From: Cellulomonas gelida
GTDB lineage: Bacteria > Actinomycetota > Actinomycetes > Actinomycetales > Cellulomonadaceae
Assembly (NCBI RefSeq): GCF_006538725.1
Contig: NZ_BJLQ01000010.1
Coordinates: 1 to 64,000 of the forward strand
DNA length: 64,000 nt
Direction: 5' to 3'
Below are positions 43,322 through 50,785 of this stretch, in pieces (positions within the stretch are counted from its first letter, which is position 1; each line of letters starts with the position of its first letter). The notes below the pieces were generated by a model. It ran no database searches and was not told the origin of the DNA. It saw only the letters and a program-made list of their open reading frames with translations. Made by a program: the position numbers and the translations under genes.

Positions 43322-43783
43322 ATGCCCTCGCACCGCCCGCGCGCCCGCCGGGTCGTCGGCGTCGCCTCGTGCGTGGTGGTGCTCGGCGGGTGCGCGTACG
43401 GGCCGTCGTCGGCCGACCACCGCGCCGCGGAGAACCTCGCGGCCGCGCTCGACGAGGCCGCGTCGGGCGTCGAGGTCGCCTCGCTCGTCGTCGGGCTCGT
43501 CGAGGACGACCGGACGGTCACGCCCGTCGCGGACGTCACGCTGCGCGACGCGCTCGCCGACGTGGGCGGCGCGCAGGACGCCCTCGCCCGCGACGTCCCC
43601 GAGCTCGCGCAGCACGCGGCCCGGGAGCAGGCACTGGCGGCCGTCGCGGACGCGGTCTCGGCCGTCGCGGACGCGCGCTCCTGGGTGAACGGCGTCTCGC
43701 CCAGCACCGGCCCGCAGGTCGCCGCCGCCCTCGACGCGGCGGGCGAGGCGATCGACGCCGCGACGCAGGAGCTGGGCGGATGA
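43322..43783 (+). CDS. Small lipoprotein, unknown function
   Basis: 153 aa from ATG 43322 (MPSHRPRARRVVGVASCVVV). Lipobox VVLGGC at ~24. The rest is Ala-rich and helical (ENLAAALDEAASGVEVASLV, AREQALAAVADAVSAVADAR). It is 31 bp upstream of the NRAMP-like gene and probably in the same operon. Confidence 0.7.
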   Translation: MPSHRPRARRVVGVASCVVVLGGCAYGPSSADHRAAENLAAALDEAASGVEVASLVVGLVEDDRTVTPVADVTLRDALADVGGAQDALARDVPELAQHAAREQALAAVADAVSAVADARSWVNGVSPSTGPQVAAALDAAGEAIDAATQELGG

Positions 43784-43814
43784 GAGCGCTTCGAACCGGA
43801 CCGCGTGGCCGCCG

Positions 43815-45044
43815 ATGAAGAAGATCTTCGCGGTCGCGCTGGGCGTGCTCACCGCGATCGGCGGGTTCGTCGACATCGGCGACCTGGTGACCAACGCCGT
43901 CGTCGGTGCCCGGTTTGGCATGTCGCTCGTGTGGGTCGTCCTCGTGGGTGTCGTCGGGATCTGCCTGTTCGCGCAGATGTCAGGGCGGGTGGCCGCCGTG
44001 AGCGGCCGGGCGACGTTCGAGATCATCCGCGAGCGCCTGGGACCGCGCATCGGCGGCGCGAACCTCGTCGCCTCGTTCTTCGTCACCGTGCTCACGCTCA
44101 CCGCCGAGATCGGGGGCATCGCGCTCGCGCTCGAGCTGGCCAGCAGCGTGGAACGGCGGCTGTGGATCCCGTTCGCGGGGCTCGCGGTCTGGCTCGTGCT
44201 GTGGCGGGTCAAGTTCTCCGTGCTCGAGAACGTGACCGGACTGCTCGGCCTGACCCTCGTCGTGTTCGCCGTGGCGCTGTTCCAGCTCGGTCCCGACTGG
44301 GGCGAGCTCGTCGACCAGGCCGTGCGTCCGACCGTGCCCCAGGGCGAGGGCGTGCCGACGTACTGGTACTACGCCGTCGCGCTGTTCGGCGCCGCGATGA
44401 CGCCGTACGAGGTGTTCTTCTTCTCCTCGGGTGCCCGCGAGGAGAAGTGGACGGCGAAGGACGTGTCGCAGTCGCGGCTCAACGTGCTCGTCGGCTTCCC
44501 GCTCGGCGGGTTGCTGTCCGTCGCGATCGCGGGGTGCGCGGCGGTGGTGTTCCTGCCGCGCGAGGTGGACGTCACGTCGCTGTCGCAGATCACGCTGCCC
44601 GTCGCGATGGCCGGCGGGAAGCTGCTGCTCGCCCTGGCGATCCTCGGGATCGTCGCGGCGACGTTCGGCGCCGCCCTCGAGACGGCGTTGTCGACCGGCT
44701 ACACGCTCGCGCAGTTCCTCGGCTGGTCGTGGGGCAAGTATCGCCGGCCCGCGGAGGCGACCCGCTTCCACACGGCGATGCTGGTCGCGGTCGTCGTCGG
44801 CACGCTCGTGCTGCTGACGAACGTCGACCCGATCGCCGTGACCGAGTACTCCGTCGTGTTCTCCGCGATCGCGCTGCCCCTGACGTACCTGCCGATCCTC
44901 GTCGTCGCGAACGACCGCGAGTACATGGGCGAGCACGTCAACGGCCGCACGACGAACGCGCTCGGACTGGTCTACCTCGTCATCATCGTCGTCGCGTCCC
45001 TGGCGGCGATCCCCCTGATGATCGCGACAGGAGCAGGCGGATGA
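43815..45044 (+). CDS. Divergent NRAMP-family transporter
   Basis: 409 aa, about 11 helices. Helix 1 reads GGFVDIGDLVTNAVVGARFG, where the NRAMP DPGN motif is DIGD. Helix 6 reads GAAMTPYEVFFFSSGAREEK, where the usual MPHN is TPYE, so the metal-binding Met is lost. Loss of this Met is known from NRAMP-related Mg2+ transporters, so transition-metal uptake should not be assumed. ATGA overlap with the next gene; the cluster is lipoprotein-NRAMP-PRC-PRC. Confidence 0.88.
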   Translation: MKKIFAVALGVLTAIGGFVDIGDLVTNAVVGARFGMSLVWVVLVGVVGICLFAQMSGRVAAVSGRATFEIIRERLGPRIGGANLVASFFVTVLTLTAEIGGIALALELASSVERRLWIPFAGLAVWLVLWRVKFSVLENVTGLLGLTLVVFAVALFQLGPDWGELVDQAVRPTVPQGEGVPTYWYYAVALFGAAMTPYEVFFFSSGAREEKWTAKDVSQSRLNVLVGFPLGGLLSVAIAGCAAVVFLPREVDVTSLSQITLPVAMAGGKLLLALAILGIVAATFGAALETALSTGYTLAQFLGWSWGKYRRPAEATRFHTAMLVAVVVGTLVLLTNVDPIAVTEYSVVFSAIALPLTYLPILVVANDREYMGEHVNGRTTNALGLVYLVIIVVASLAAIPLMIATGAGG

Positions 45045-45457
45045 GCCCACGGCTGCGGCGCCACGAGCGCCCGTTCCCGCCCGACGCGCAGCTGCCCCAC
45101 CCGCCGCGGCCGGCCGGGCTCGTGCTCGACGCGCGCCTGCACCTGCTTGACCGCCAGCTCGACGACGTGGACGGCACCCCGGTCATGACGATCGACGACC
45201 TCGAGCTCGAGACCGACGCCGACGGCGTCACGACGGTCGTCCACCTCCTCAGCGGACCCGTGCTCGCCACGCGGATCTTCGGCGGACGCCCGCCCCGCGA
45301 CCGGTGGCACCGCGTCGCCTGGCGGCACGTCGCCGACGTCGGCACCGTCGTGCGGCTCGGCATCCGCGGCGACGGGCTCGACGTCCTGTGGGTCGAGCGG
45401 TGGCTGCGCGACCACGTCATCGGCCGCATCCCCGGAGGCCGCCATGCTCCTGAGTGA
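45041..45457 (+). CDS. PRC-barrel-like protein 1
   Basis: 138 aa from ATG 45041 overlapping the transporter stop. A strand-rich core (RPAGLVLDARLHLLDRQLDD, VVHLLSGPVLATRIFG, WHRVAWRHVADVGTVVRLG) resembles a PRC barrel. No signal peptide. Its 3' end overlaps the next gene by 14 bp. Possibly a cytoplasmic regulator of the transporter. Confidence 0.65.
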   Translation: MSPRLRRHERPFPPDAQLPHPPRPAGLVLDARLHLLDRQLDDVDGTPVMTIDDLELETDADGVTTVVHLLSGPVLATRIFGGRPPRDRWHRVAWRHVADVGTVVRLGIRGDGLDVLWVERWLRDHVIGRIPGGRHAPE

Positions 45458-45806
45458 CCTGCTCGACGCACCCGTGCGCGACAGCGACGGCCGCGCCCTG
45501 GGCTACGTCGTCGACGTGCGACTCGTGCTCGACGGACCCCTCGACGGTGTCCTGGCCGCACCCCGCCTGCACGGCCTGCTCGTCAGCCCCCGCACCGGAA
45601 CCTCGTTCCTCGGCTACGAACGCACCGACGAGAACTCCCCCGCCCTGCTCGCCCGCTGGCTACGCCACCGCCACCGCGGCACCTTCCTCGTCCTGTGGTC
45701 GGACGTCGTGCGACCGGACCACGCCCCTGGGCCACGCGACGACGAGCAAGCGGTGACGCTGCGTGGCGGGTACCACCGCTGGGACCCCGCGCTGCCCCGA
45801 CCGTGA
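45444..45806 (+). CDS. PRC-barrel domain protein 2
   Basis: 120 aa. MLLSDLLDAPVRDSDGRALG and YVVDVRLVLDGPL are a classical PRC-barrel start, followed by HGLLVSPRTGTSFLGYER and a second strand set. Two PRC-type proteins directly after an NRAMP-like gene suggest a transporter accessory module. Confidence 0.75.
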   Translation: MLLSDLLDAPVRDSDGRALGYVVDVRLVLDGPLDGVLAAPRLHGLLVSPRTGTSFLGYERTDENSPALLARWLRHRHRGTFLVLWSDVVRPDHAPGPRDDEQAVTLRGGYHRWDPALPRP

Positions 45807-45829
45807 GTCCTGGAGCGCGGGGGCCTCGG

Positions 45830-48376
45830 TCAGTCGACCTGCGCGGGCTGCGGCGCGGCGGTGCCGCCGGGGACGCCCGGGTGGCGGCGCTCGAGCTTGG
45901 CGCCCTCGACGTCGACGTCCGGCATGACGCGGTCGATCCAGCTCGGCAGCCACCAGGCCTTGTCGCCGGCGAGGTGCAGGACCGCGGGCATGATCAGCAT
46001 GCGCACGACGAACGCGTCGAGCAGCACGCCGAACGCGAGCGCGAAGCCGAGCGGCCGGATGACGGCGAGGTGGGAGAACATGAACCCGCCGAACACGGAG
46101 ATCATGATGATCCCGGCTGCGGTGACGACGGCCCGGCCGGCGTGCAGGCCCTCCATGACGGCGCTGCGCGCGGGAGCGCCGTGCGCGTACGCCTCACGCA
46201 TGCCCGACGTCAGGAACAGCTGGTAGTCCATCGCGAGGCCGAACAGGATCCCGACGAGCAGCGTTGGCAGGAAGCTGAGGACCGGGCCGGGGTTCGAGAC
46301 GCCGAACACGTCCGAGAGCCAACCCCACTGGTAGACGGCGGTCACGCCACCCATCGCCGCGAAGAGCGACAGCACGAAGCCACCGGTCGCGACGATCGGG
46401 ACGAGGAACGAGCGGAACACCGCGATGAGGATGAAGATCGACAGCCCGATGACGACCGCGAGGTAGATCGGCAGCGCGTCGGCGAGCTTCTCGGAGATGT
46501 CGATGTCGGCGCTCGCGTTGCCGGCGACCGCGAACGTGCCCTCGCCGCCGTCGACGGGCAGCGCGCGCAGCGCGTGGACGAGGTCGGTCGTCGTCTCGCT
46601 GTCCGGGCCGTTCGCGGGGATCACCTGGAAGACGAGCATGTCGCGCTCGTCGTTCGTGCCCACGGGCGCCACGGCGACCACGTCGTCCTGCTCCATGAGC
46701 TGGCCACCGATGCGCGCCTGGACGGACACGAGCTCGTCCTCGCTCACGGCCTCGGGCACGTCGGCCACGACGACGAGCGGGCCGTTGACGCCCGCGCCGA
46801 ACGCCTTCGACACCGCCGTGTAGGCGCGGTACTGCGTGGAGTCGACGGGCTCGGAGGCACCGGTCGGCAGGCCGAGACGCATCGAGAGCGCGGGCAGCGC
46901 GATGACGACGAGCACGCCGACGCCAGCCACGATCGACAGCCACGCGCGCCCGTTGCCCATCGGCTTGGCGGGCTCGTGCGCGACCGGCGCCGTGGTCTCG
47001 TCGCGGTGCTTCTTCGGCAGGATGCGGCGGCCCAGCAGGCCGAGCATCGCCGGCGTGAGCGTGATCGCGACGATCACCGCGACCAGGATGCTCGCGGCCG
47101 CGACCGTGCCCATGAGGCCCAGGAAGTCGATGCCGGTGAGGTTGAGGCCGAGCAGCGCGATCAGCACCGTGGCTCCCGCGAAGACCACGGCGTTGCCGGA
47201 CGTGCCGTTCGCCAGGCCGATCGACTCGTGGACGTCCATGCCCGCGCGGAGCTGGCGTCGATGCCGGTTGAGGATGAAGAGCGTGTAGTCGATGCCGACC
47301 GCCAGGCCGAGCATCGCGCCGAGGACCGGGGTCACCGAGGTCATCTCGACGGCGCCGGAGAACGCCATCGCGCCCGCGGCGGCAACGCCCACGCCGACGA
47401 GCGCGTTGAGCAGCGGCAGGCCGGCGGCGACGAACGTGCCGAGCATGACGACCAGGACGATGCCGGCCACAAGCACACCGATCGCCTCGGCCGCGCCGCC
47501 GAGCGAGATCGCCTCCTGCGCGATCTCGGCGGAGTAGTCGACCGTGACGCCCGCGGGGACGGCGTCGCTGATCGCGGCCTCGACGGCCTGCTTGGTGGCG
47601 TCGGGGATCTCGTGCTGCGGGAGCTCGAACACGACCGTGCCCACTGCGGCGGAGCCGTCGGTCGAGACCATGCGGATCTCGGCGGCCATCTCGAGCAGCG
47701 CGCGGGCGTCGGCGAGCTGGGGCGCCTGCGCCTCGAGCTCGGCGCGGCCCTGGTCGATCGTCGCCTGCTGGGCGTCGAGACTGGCCTGCTGCGCGTCGAG
47801 CTCGGCCTTCTGCGCGTCGAGCTGCGCCTGACCGGCCTGGGTCTGGGCGCTCTCGCCGACCTGCGCGACGGTCGCGTCGAGCTCGGCCTGGGCCGCCTCG
47901 AGCTGCGCGCGTCCGGCGTCGAGCTGGGCCTGGCCGTCGTCGAGCTGCTGCTGACCCGCGTCGAGCTGGGCGCGACCTTCGGTGACCTGCTGCTCGCCTG
48001 CGTCGACCTGCGCGGCCTGCTCGGCACGCTGCGCCTCGGTGGCGAACGGGTCGACGACCTGCACGACCCCGTCCACGTCGGCCGCGGCCGCGAGCGCGGC
48101 GCTGATGCCCGCCTGCTGCTCAGCGGTGAGCGCCGAGCCGTCCTCGCTCACGAACACCACGCGCCCGTTGGCGCCGCTCGCGGCGGGGAGCTCCTTCGCG
48201 AGGCGGTCGGTCACCTCAGCGGTGGCCGTCCCGGGGATCGTGATCGCCTCGGTGAGGGTGCCGCCGAAGGCCAGGAACGCTCCGACCGCGAGCCCGAGCG
48301 CCGCGATCCAGGCGCCGACGACCAGCCACGCGCGCCGGGCCGCGAACTTGCCGAGCCGATAGAGCATCTCCGCCAT
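45830..48376 (-). CDS. MMPL family RND-type transporter
   Basis: 848 aa from ATG 48376 (MAEMLYRLGKFAARRAWLVV) with GGAGG upstream. Two halves of one plus five helices and a large loop each. The first loop carries a long coiled coil of QLDAGQ/QLDDGQ-type repeats (residues ~115-240). Helix motifs GMDVHESIGLANGTSGNAVV and LGLAVGIDYTLFILNRHRRQ are MMPL signatures with the proton-relay Asp/Tyr. Exports lipids or hydrophobic compounds. An upstream ATG (48478) falls inside an operator copy and is less likely. Confidence 0.92.
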   Translation of the reverse strand: MAEMLYRLGKFAARRAWLVVGAWIAALGLAVGAFLAFGGTLTEAITIPGTATAEVTDRLAKELPAASGANGRVVFVSEDGSALTAEQQAGISAALAAAADVDGVVQVVDPFATEAQRAEQAAQVDAGEQQVTEGRAQLDAGQQQLDDGQAQLDAGRAQLEAAQAELDATVAQVGESAQTQAGQAQLDAQKAELDAQQASLDAQQATIDQGRAELEAQAPQLADARALLEMAAEIRMVSTDGSAAVGTVVFELPQHEIPDATKQAVEAAISDAVPAGVTVDYSAEIAQEAISLGGAAEAIGVLVAGIVLVVMLGTFVAAGLPLLNALVGVGVAAAGAMAFSGAVEMTSVTPVLGAMLGLAVGIDYTLFILNRHRRQLRAGMDVHESIGLANGTSGNAVVFAGATVLIALLGLNLTGIDFLGLMGTVAAASILVAVIVAITLTPAMLGLLGRRILPKKHRDETTAPVAHEPAKPMGNGRAWLSIVAGVGVLVVIALPALSMRLGLPTGASEPVDSTQYRAYTAVSKAFGAGVNGPLVVVADVPEAVSEDELVSVQARIGGQLMEQDDVVAVAPVGTNDERDMLVFQVIPANGPDSETTTDLVHALRALPVDGGEGTFAVAGNASADIDISEKLADALPIYLAVVIGLSIFILIAVFRSFLVPIVATGGFVLSLFAAMGGVTAVYQWGWLSDVFGVSNPGPVLSFLPTLLVGILFGLAMDYQLFLTSGMREAYAHGAPARSAVMEGLHAGRAVVTAAGIIMISVFGGFMFSHLAVIRPLGFALAFGVLLDAFVVRMLIMPAVLHLAGDKAWWLPSWIDRVMPDVDVEGAKLERRHPGVPGGTAAPQPAQVD

Positions 48377-48464
48377 GAGGGGGTGTCCTCCCGCCGGCCG
48401 CGCCGGGTCGTCACGTTCGGCCGGGTCGTCGCGCCCGGGTTCTGCAGGCATCGTAGGCAGAGAG

Positions 48465-48526
48465 TTGATGAGGGTCATCCGCTTGTCTCGCCGGGCGTGT
48501 GTGAACTTGATCTCAGGTATCCGCTT
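48465..48526. promoter_or_regulatory. Duplicated TetR-type operator between MMPL and TetR genes
   Basis: Two direct 20-bp copies of TTGAT-N7-ATCCGCTT, at 48465-48484 and 48507-48526, start 42 bp (four helical turns) apart. The first also holds GATGA-GGG-TCATC. They fill the divergent gap and suit the TetR protein at 48545. Confidence 0.7.
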
Positions 48527-48544
48527 CGGGGCTACCCTGTCCGG

Positions 48545-49243
48545 ATGACCGAGGACCTCACGCCGCGTGACGAGCGCGGCACCCCGCCGCGCGCGCCGCT
48601 GCGCCGTGACGCGGAGCGCAACCGCGCGCGCATCGTCGCCGCCGCCCGCGAGCTCTACGCCGAGCACGGCCTCGGTGTCGGCTTCAACGAGGTGGCACAC
48701 CGGGCGGGCGTCGGCGTCGGCACCGTGTACCGCCGATTCACCGACCGCACCGAGCTGCTCGAGGCCGCACTCGAGGAACCGCTGCGAGACGTGCTCGCCG
48801 CGGCCGACGAGGCCGCCGCCGCGCCGCGCGCCTGGGACGGGCTGGTGCTCCTCGTGACCCACATGACCGACCTGCTGGTCGACAACATGGGCGTGCGGGA
48901 CGCCGCCCTGGGCGGCTACGACGAGCTCCTGCCCGACGTGGCGGCCGGCGTCGGCGAGGTGGCCGACGCCCTGTTCCGCCGCGCGCGCGACGAGGGTGAC
49001 CTGCGCGAGGGCGCCGACAGCCACGACGTGCCGATGATCCTGTGGATGGTCACCGAGCTCGCCAAGCACTCCGCCGACGTCGCCCCGCAGGCCTACCGTC
49101 GCTACGTCACCGTGCTGCTCGACGGGCTGCGCGCGGCCCCCGGCGGCGACCCCCTGTCCCGCCCGCTCGACGTCGACCAGGTCACCGCGATCTCGCGCGG
49201 CTGGGCCGACTCGTCGGCCCGCGCCCGCACGCGCACCACCTGA
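48545..49243 (+). CDS. TetR family regulator of the MMPL exporter
   Basis: 232 aa from ATG 48545. Helix-turn-helix ARELYAEHGLGVGFNEVAHR, GVGTVYRRFTDRTELLEAAL. Large C-terminal domain. Divergent from the MMPL gene and separated only by the duplicated operator, so it probably represses both. Confidence 0.92.
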   Translation: MTEDLTPRDERGTPPRAPLRRDAERNRARIVAAARELYAEHGLGVGFNEVAHRAGVGVGTVYRRFTDRTELLEAALEEPLRDVLAAADEAAAAPRAWDGLVLLVTHMTDLLVDNMGVRDAALGGYDELLPDVAAGVGEVADALFRRARDEGDLREGADSHDVPMILWMVTELAKHSADVAPQAYRRYVTVLLDGLRAAPGGDPLSRPLDVDQVTAISRGWADSSARARTRTT

Positions 49244-49313
49244 CCGACCGCCGCCCGCCCGGGCACCGCGTGGTGCGCCGCAACCGGACGGCCACGTGCG
49301 GACACTTCAGGGT

Positions 49314-49880
49314 GTGAGCGACGAACCGATCGACGACACGAGCGCGTGGGGCGCCGCGTGCGAGGGCGACGGAGCAGCGTTCGGGCTGATCTTCGACCGT
49401 CACCACGCCCGCGTCCGACGGCACGCGGCACGGCTCGTGGTCGCCGCGGCCGACGTCGACGACGTCGCCGCGAGCGCGTTCCTCGAGCTGTGGCGGCGTC
49501 GCACGAGCGTGCGTCTGGTGCGCGGCTCGGTGCTGCCGTGGCTGCTCGTCACGACGACGAACCTCGCGCGCAACGCGGCGCGCAGCACACGCCGCTACGA
49601 GGCGTTCCTCTCGCGGCTGCCGCGCCCCGACGACGCACCCGACGTCGCCGACGGCGTGCTCGACCGCCAGGCCGACCCGCGCCTCGTCGCCGGACTGCGC
49701 ACGCTGTCGGCGACCGACCGCCGCCTCGTCGCGCTGGTCGTGCTCGACGGCCTCTCGCTGACCGACGCCGCCGAGGCGGTCGGGGTGAGCGTGCCCGCCG
49801 CCAAGTCCCGTCTCCACCGGGCTCGCGCCCGTCTGCGCGCGGCCCTCCCCCAGCCGACCCTCGAGGAGGTCACCCCATGA
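49314..49880 (+). CDS. ECF-type RNA polymerase sigma factor
   Basis: 188 aa from GTG 49314 (VSDEPIDDTSAWG); GTG 49296 adds six residues. Region 2 at ~20-85 (FDRHHARVRRHAARLVVAAA, FLELWRRRTSVRLV) and region 4 at ~120-180 (LSATDRRLVALVVLDGLSLT, SVPAAKSRLHRARARLRAAL). ATGA overlap with the following gene, its likely partner. Confidence 0.92.
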   Translation: MSDEPIDDTSAWGAACEGDGAAFGLIFDRHHARVRRHAARLVVAAADVDDVAASAFLELWRRRTSVRLVRGSVLPWLLVTTTNLARNAARSTRRYEAFLSRLPRPDDAPDVADGVLDRQADPRLVAGLRTLSATDRRLVALVVLDGLSLTDAAEAVGVSVPAAKSRLHRARARLRAALPQPTLEEVTP

Positions 49881-50635
49881 CCGTCACGCCCGACACCCGC
49901 GACGCCTACACCGCCGCGCTGCGCTCGGCGCTCGTCGAGCACGTCAACGAGTCCGCCCACACTCGCGCACAGACCCCGACGCGCCGCCGCGCGTTGCGCT
50001 GGTTCGCGGGCGGCGCCGGGTTCACCGTCGCTCTCGGCGGCGCGACCGCCGCGGCCGCCGGCCTCGGCCTGCTTCCCGGCAGCGACCGGGTCGACGAGCT
50101 CGCCGACGCCGTCGTCGTGCGCGCGACCGGTTCCCGGGTCGTCGACCTCGGCGCCCCGCCTGCCGGCGCGACTCACCTCGAGGTCGAGATCACGTGCCTG
50201 ACGCCGGGCCACCTCGTGTTCGCGAACGGCGCCAGTGCGACGTGCGACGACGGGGACGTGACCGGCTACACGCTCCCGGTGGACGGTTCAGGGGCGACGA
50301 CGATCGACGCGTCGAGCACCCTGCGTTGGGAGGGCGTGTTCACCTACAGCCACCGTGCGGCGACCGCGCTCGGCGTCAACGCGAACGGCGACACGTACGG
50401 GGTCCTGGGCTCGGACGCCGGCGAGCCGGACCTCGTCGCGGTCGAGGCGACCAACGGACGCAGCGGCTACGTGTACGCGAGCGAGCTCGCCGGGTACACG
50501 CCGACCAGCCCCGAGGACGCCGCCGCCTGGATGGCCGAGCACGGCGACGAGGTGCGCGTCATCCCGGTGTACGAGTCCGACGGCGAGACCGTCGTCGGCG
50601 AGTTCCACCAGGGCGGAGCCACCGACCAGCCGTGA
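49877..50635 (+). CDS. Membrane-anchored protein, likely partner of the ECF sigma factor
   Basis: 252 aa. A cytoplasmic N-terminus of ~45 residues (TRDAYTAALRSALVEHVNES) precedes one helix (WFAGGAGFTVALGGATAAAA) and an extracytoplasmic domain of ~180 residues with a Cys pair (ITCLTPGH, ATCDDGD). The topology is that of an anti-sigma factor, but no zinc-binding HxxxCxxC is present. The assignment rests on overlap with the sigma gene. Confidence 0.7.
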   Translation: MTVTPDTRDAYTAALRSALVEHVNESAHTRAQTPTRRRALRWFAGGAGFTVALGGATAAAAGLGLLPGSDRVDELADAVVVRATGSRVVDLGAPPAGATHLEVEITCLTPGHLVFANGASATCDDGDVTGYTLPVDGSGATTIDASSTLRWEGVFTYSHRAATALGVNANGDTYGVLGSDAGEPDLVAVEATNGRSGYVYASELAGYTPTSPEDAAAWMAEHGDEVRVIPVYESDGETVVGEFHQGGATDQP

Positions 50636-50667
50636 CGACGCCCCGCGTCGTACGCGTGCGCCGTCAG

Positions 50668-50711
50668 GCCGCACTCCGGTCAGCAGGTTCCATCTGACCG
50701 CGCAGTGCGGC
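50668..50711. terminator. Two-part hairpin after the sigma operon
   Basis: Outer stem GCCGCAC (50668-50674) / GTGCGGC (50705-50711) and inner stem CGGTCAG (50677-50683) / CTGACCG (50694-50700) around a 10-nt loop, 33 bp past the stop. No T-run follows. Terminator or operator for the GH67 gene. Confidence 0.5.
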
Positions 50712-50785
50712 AACCTACCGTCGCGGAGCGTCTCCGCTGACGCGCTGTTCGGCGCGGACGCCGACAAGTGAGAGGACCGCGACGC

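Noticed and set aside
48377..48478. Longer MMPL start at ATG 48478
   Set aside because: It lies in an operator copy, lacks a good ribosome binding site and adds a Pro/Asp-rich stretch; ATG 48376 has GGAGG.
45695..48544. Long upstream extension of the TetR frame across the MMPL gene
   Set aside because: Composition is low-complexity shadow; TetR homology begins at ATG 48545.
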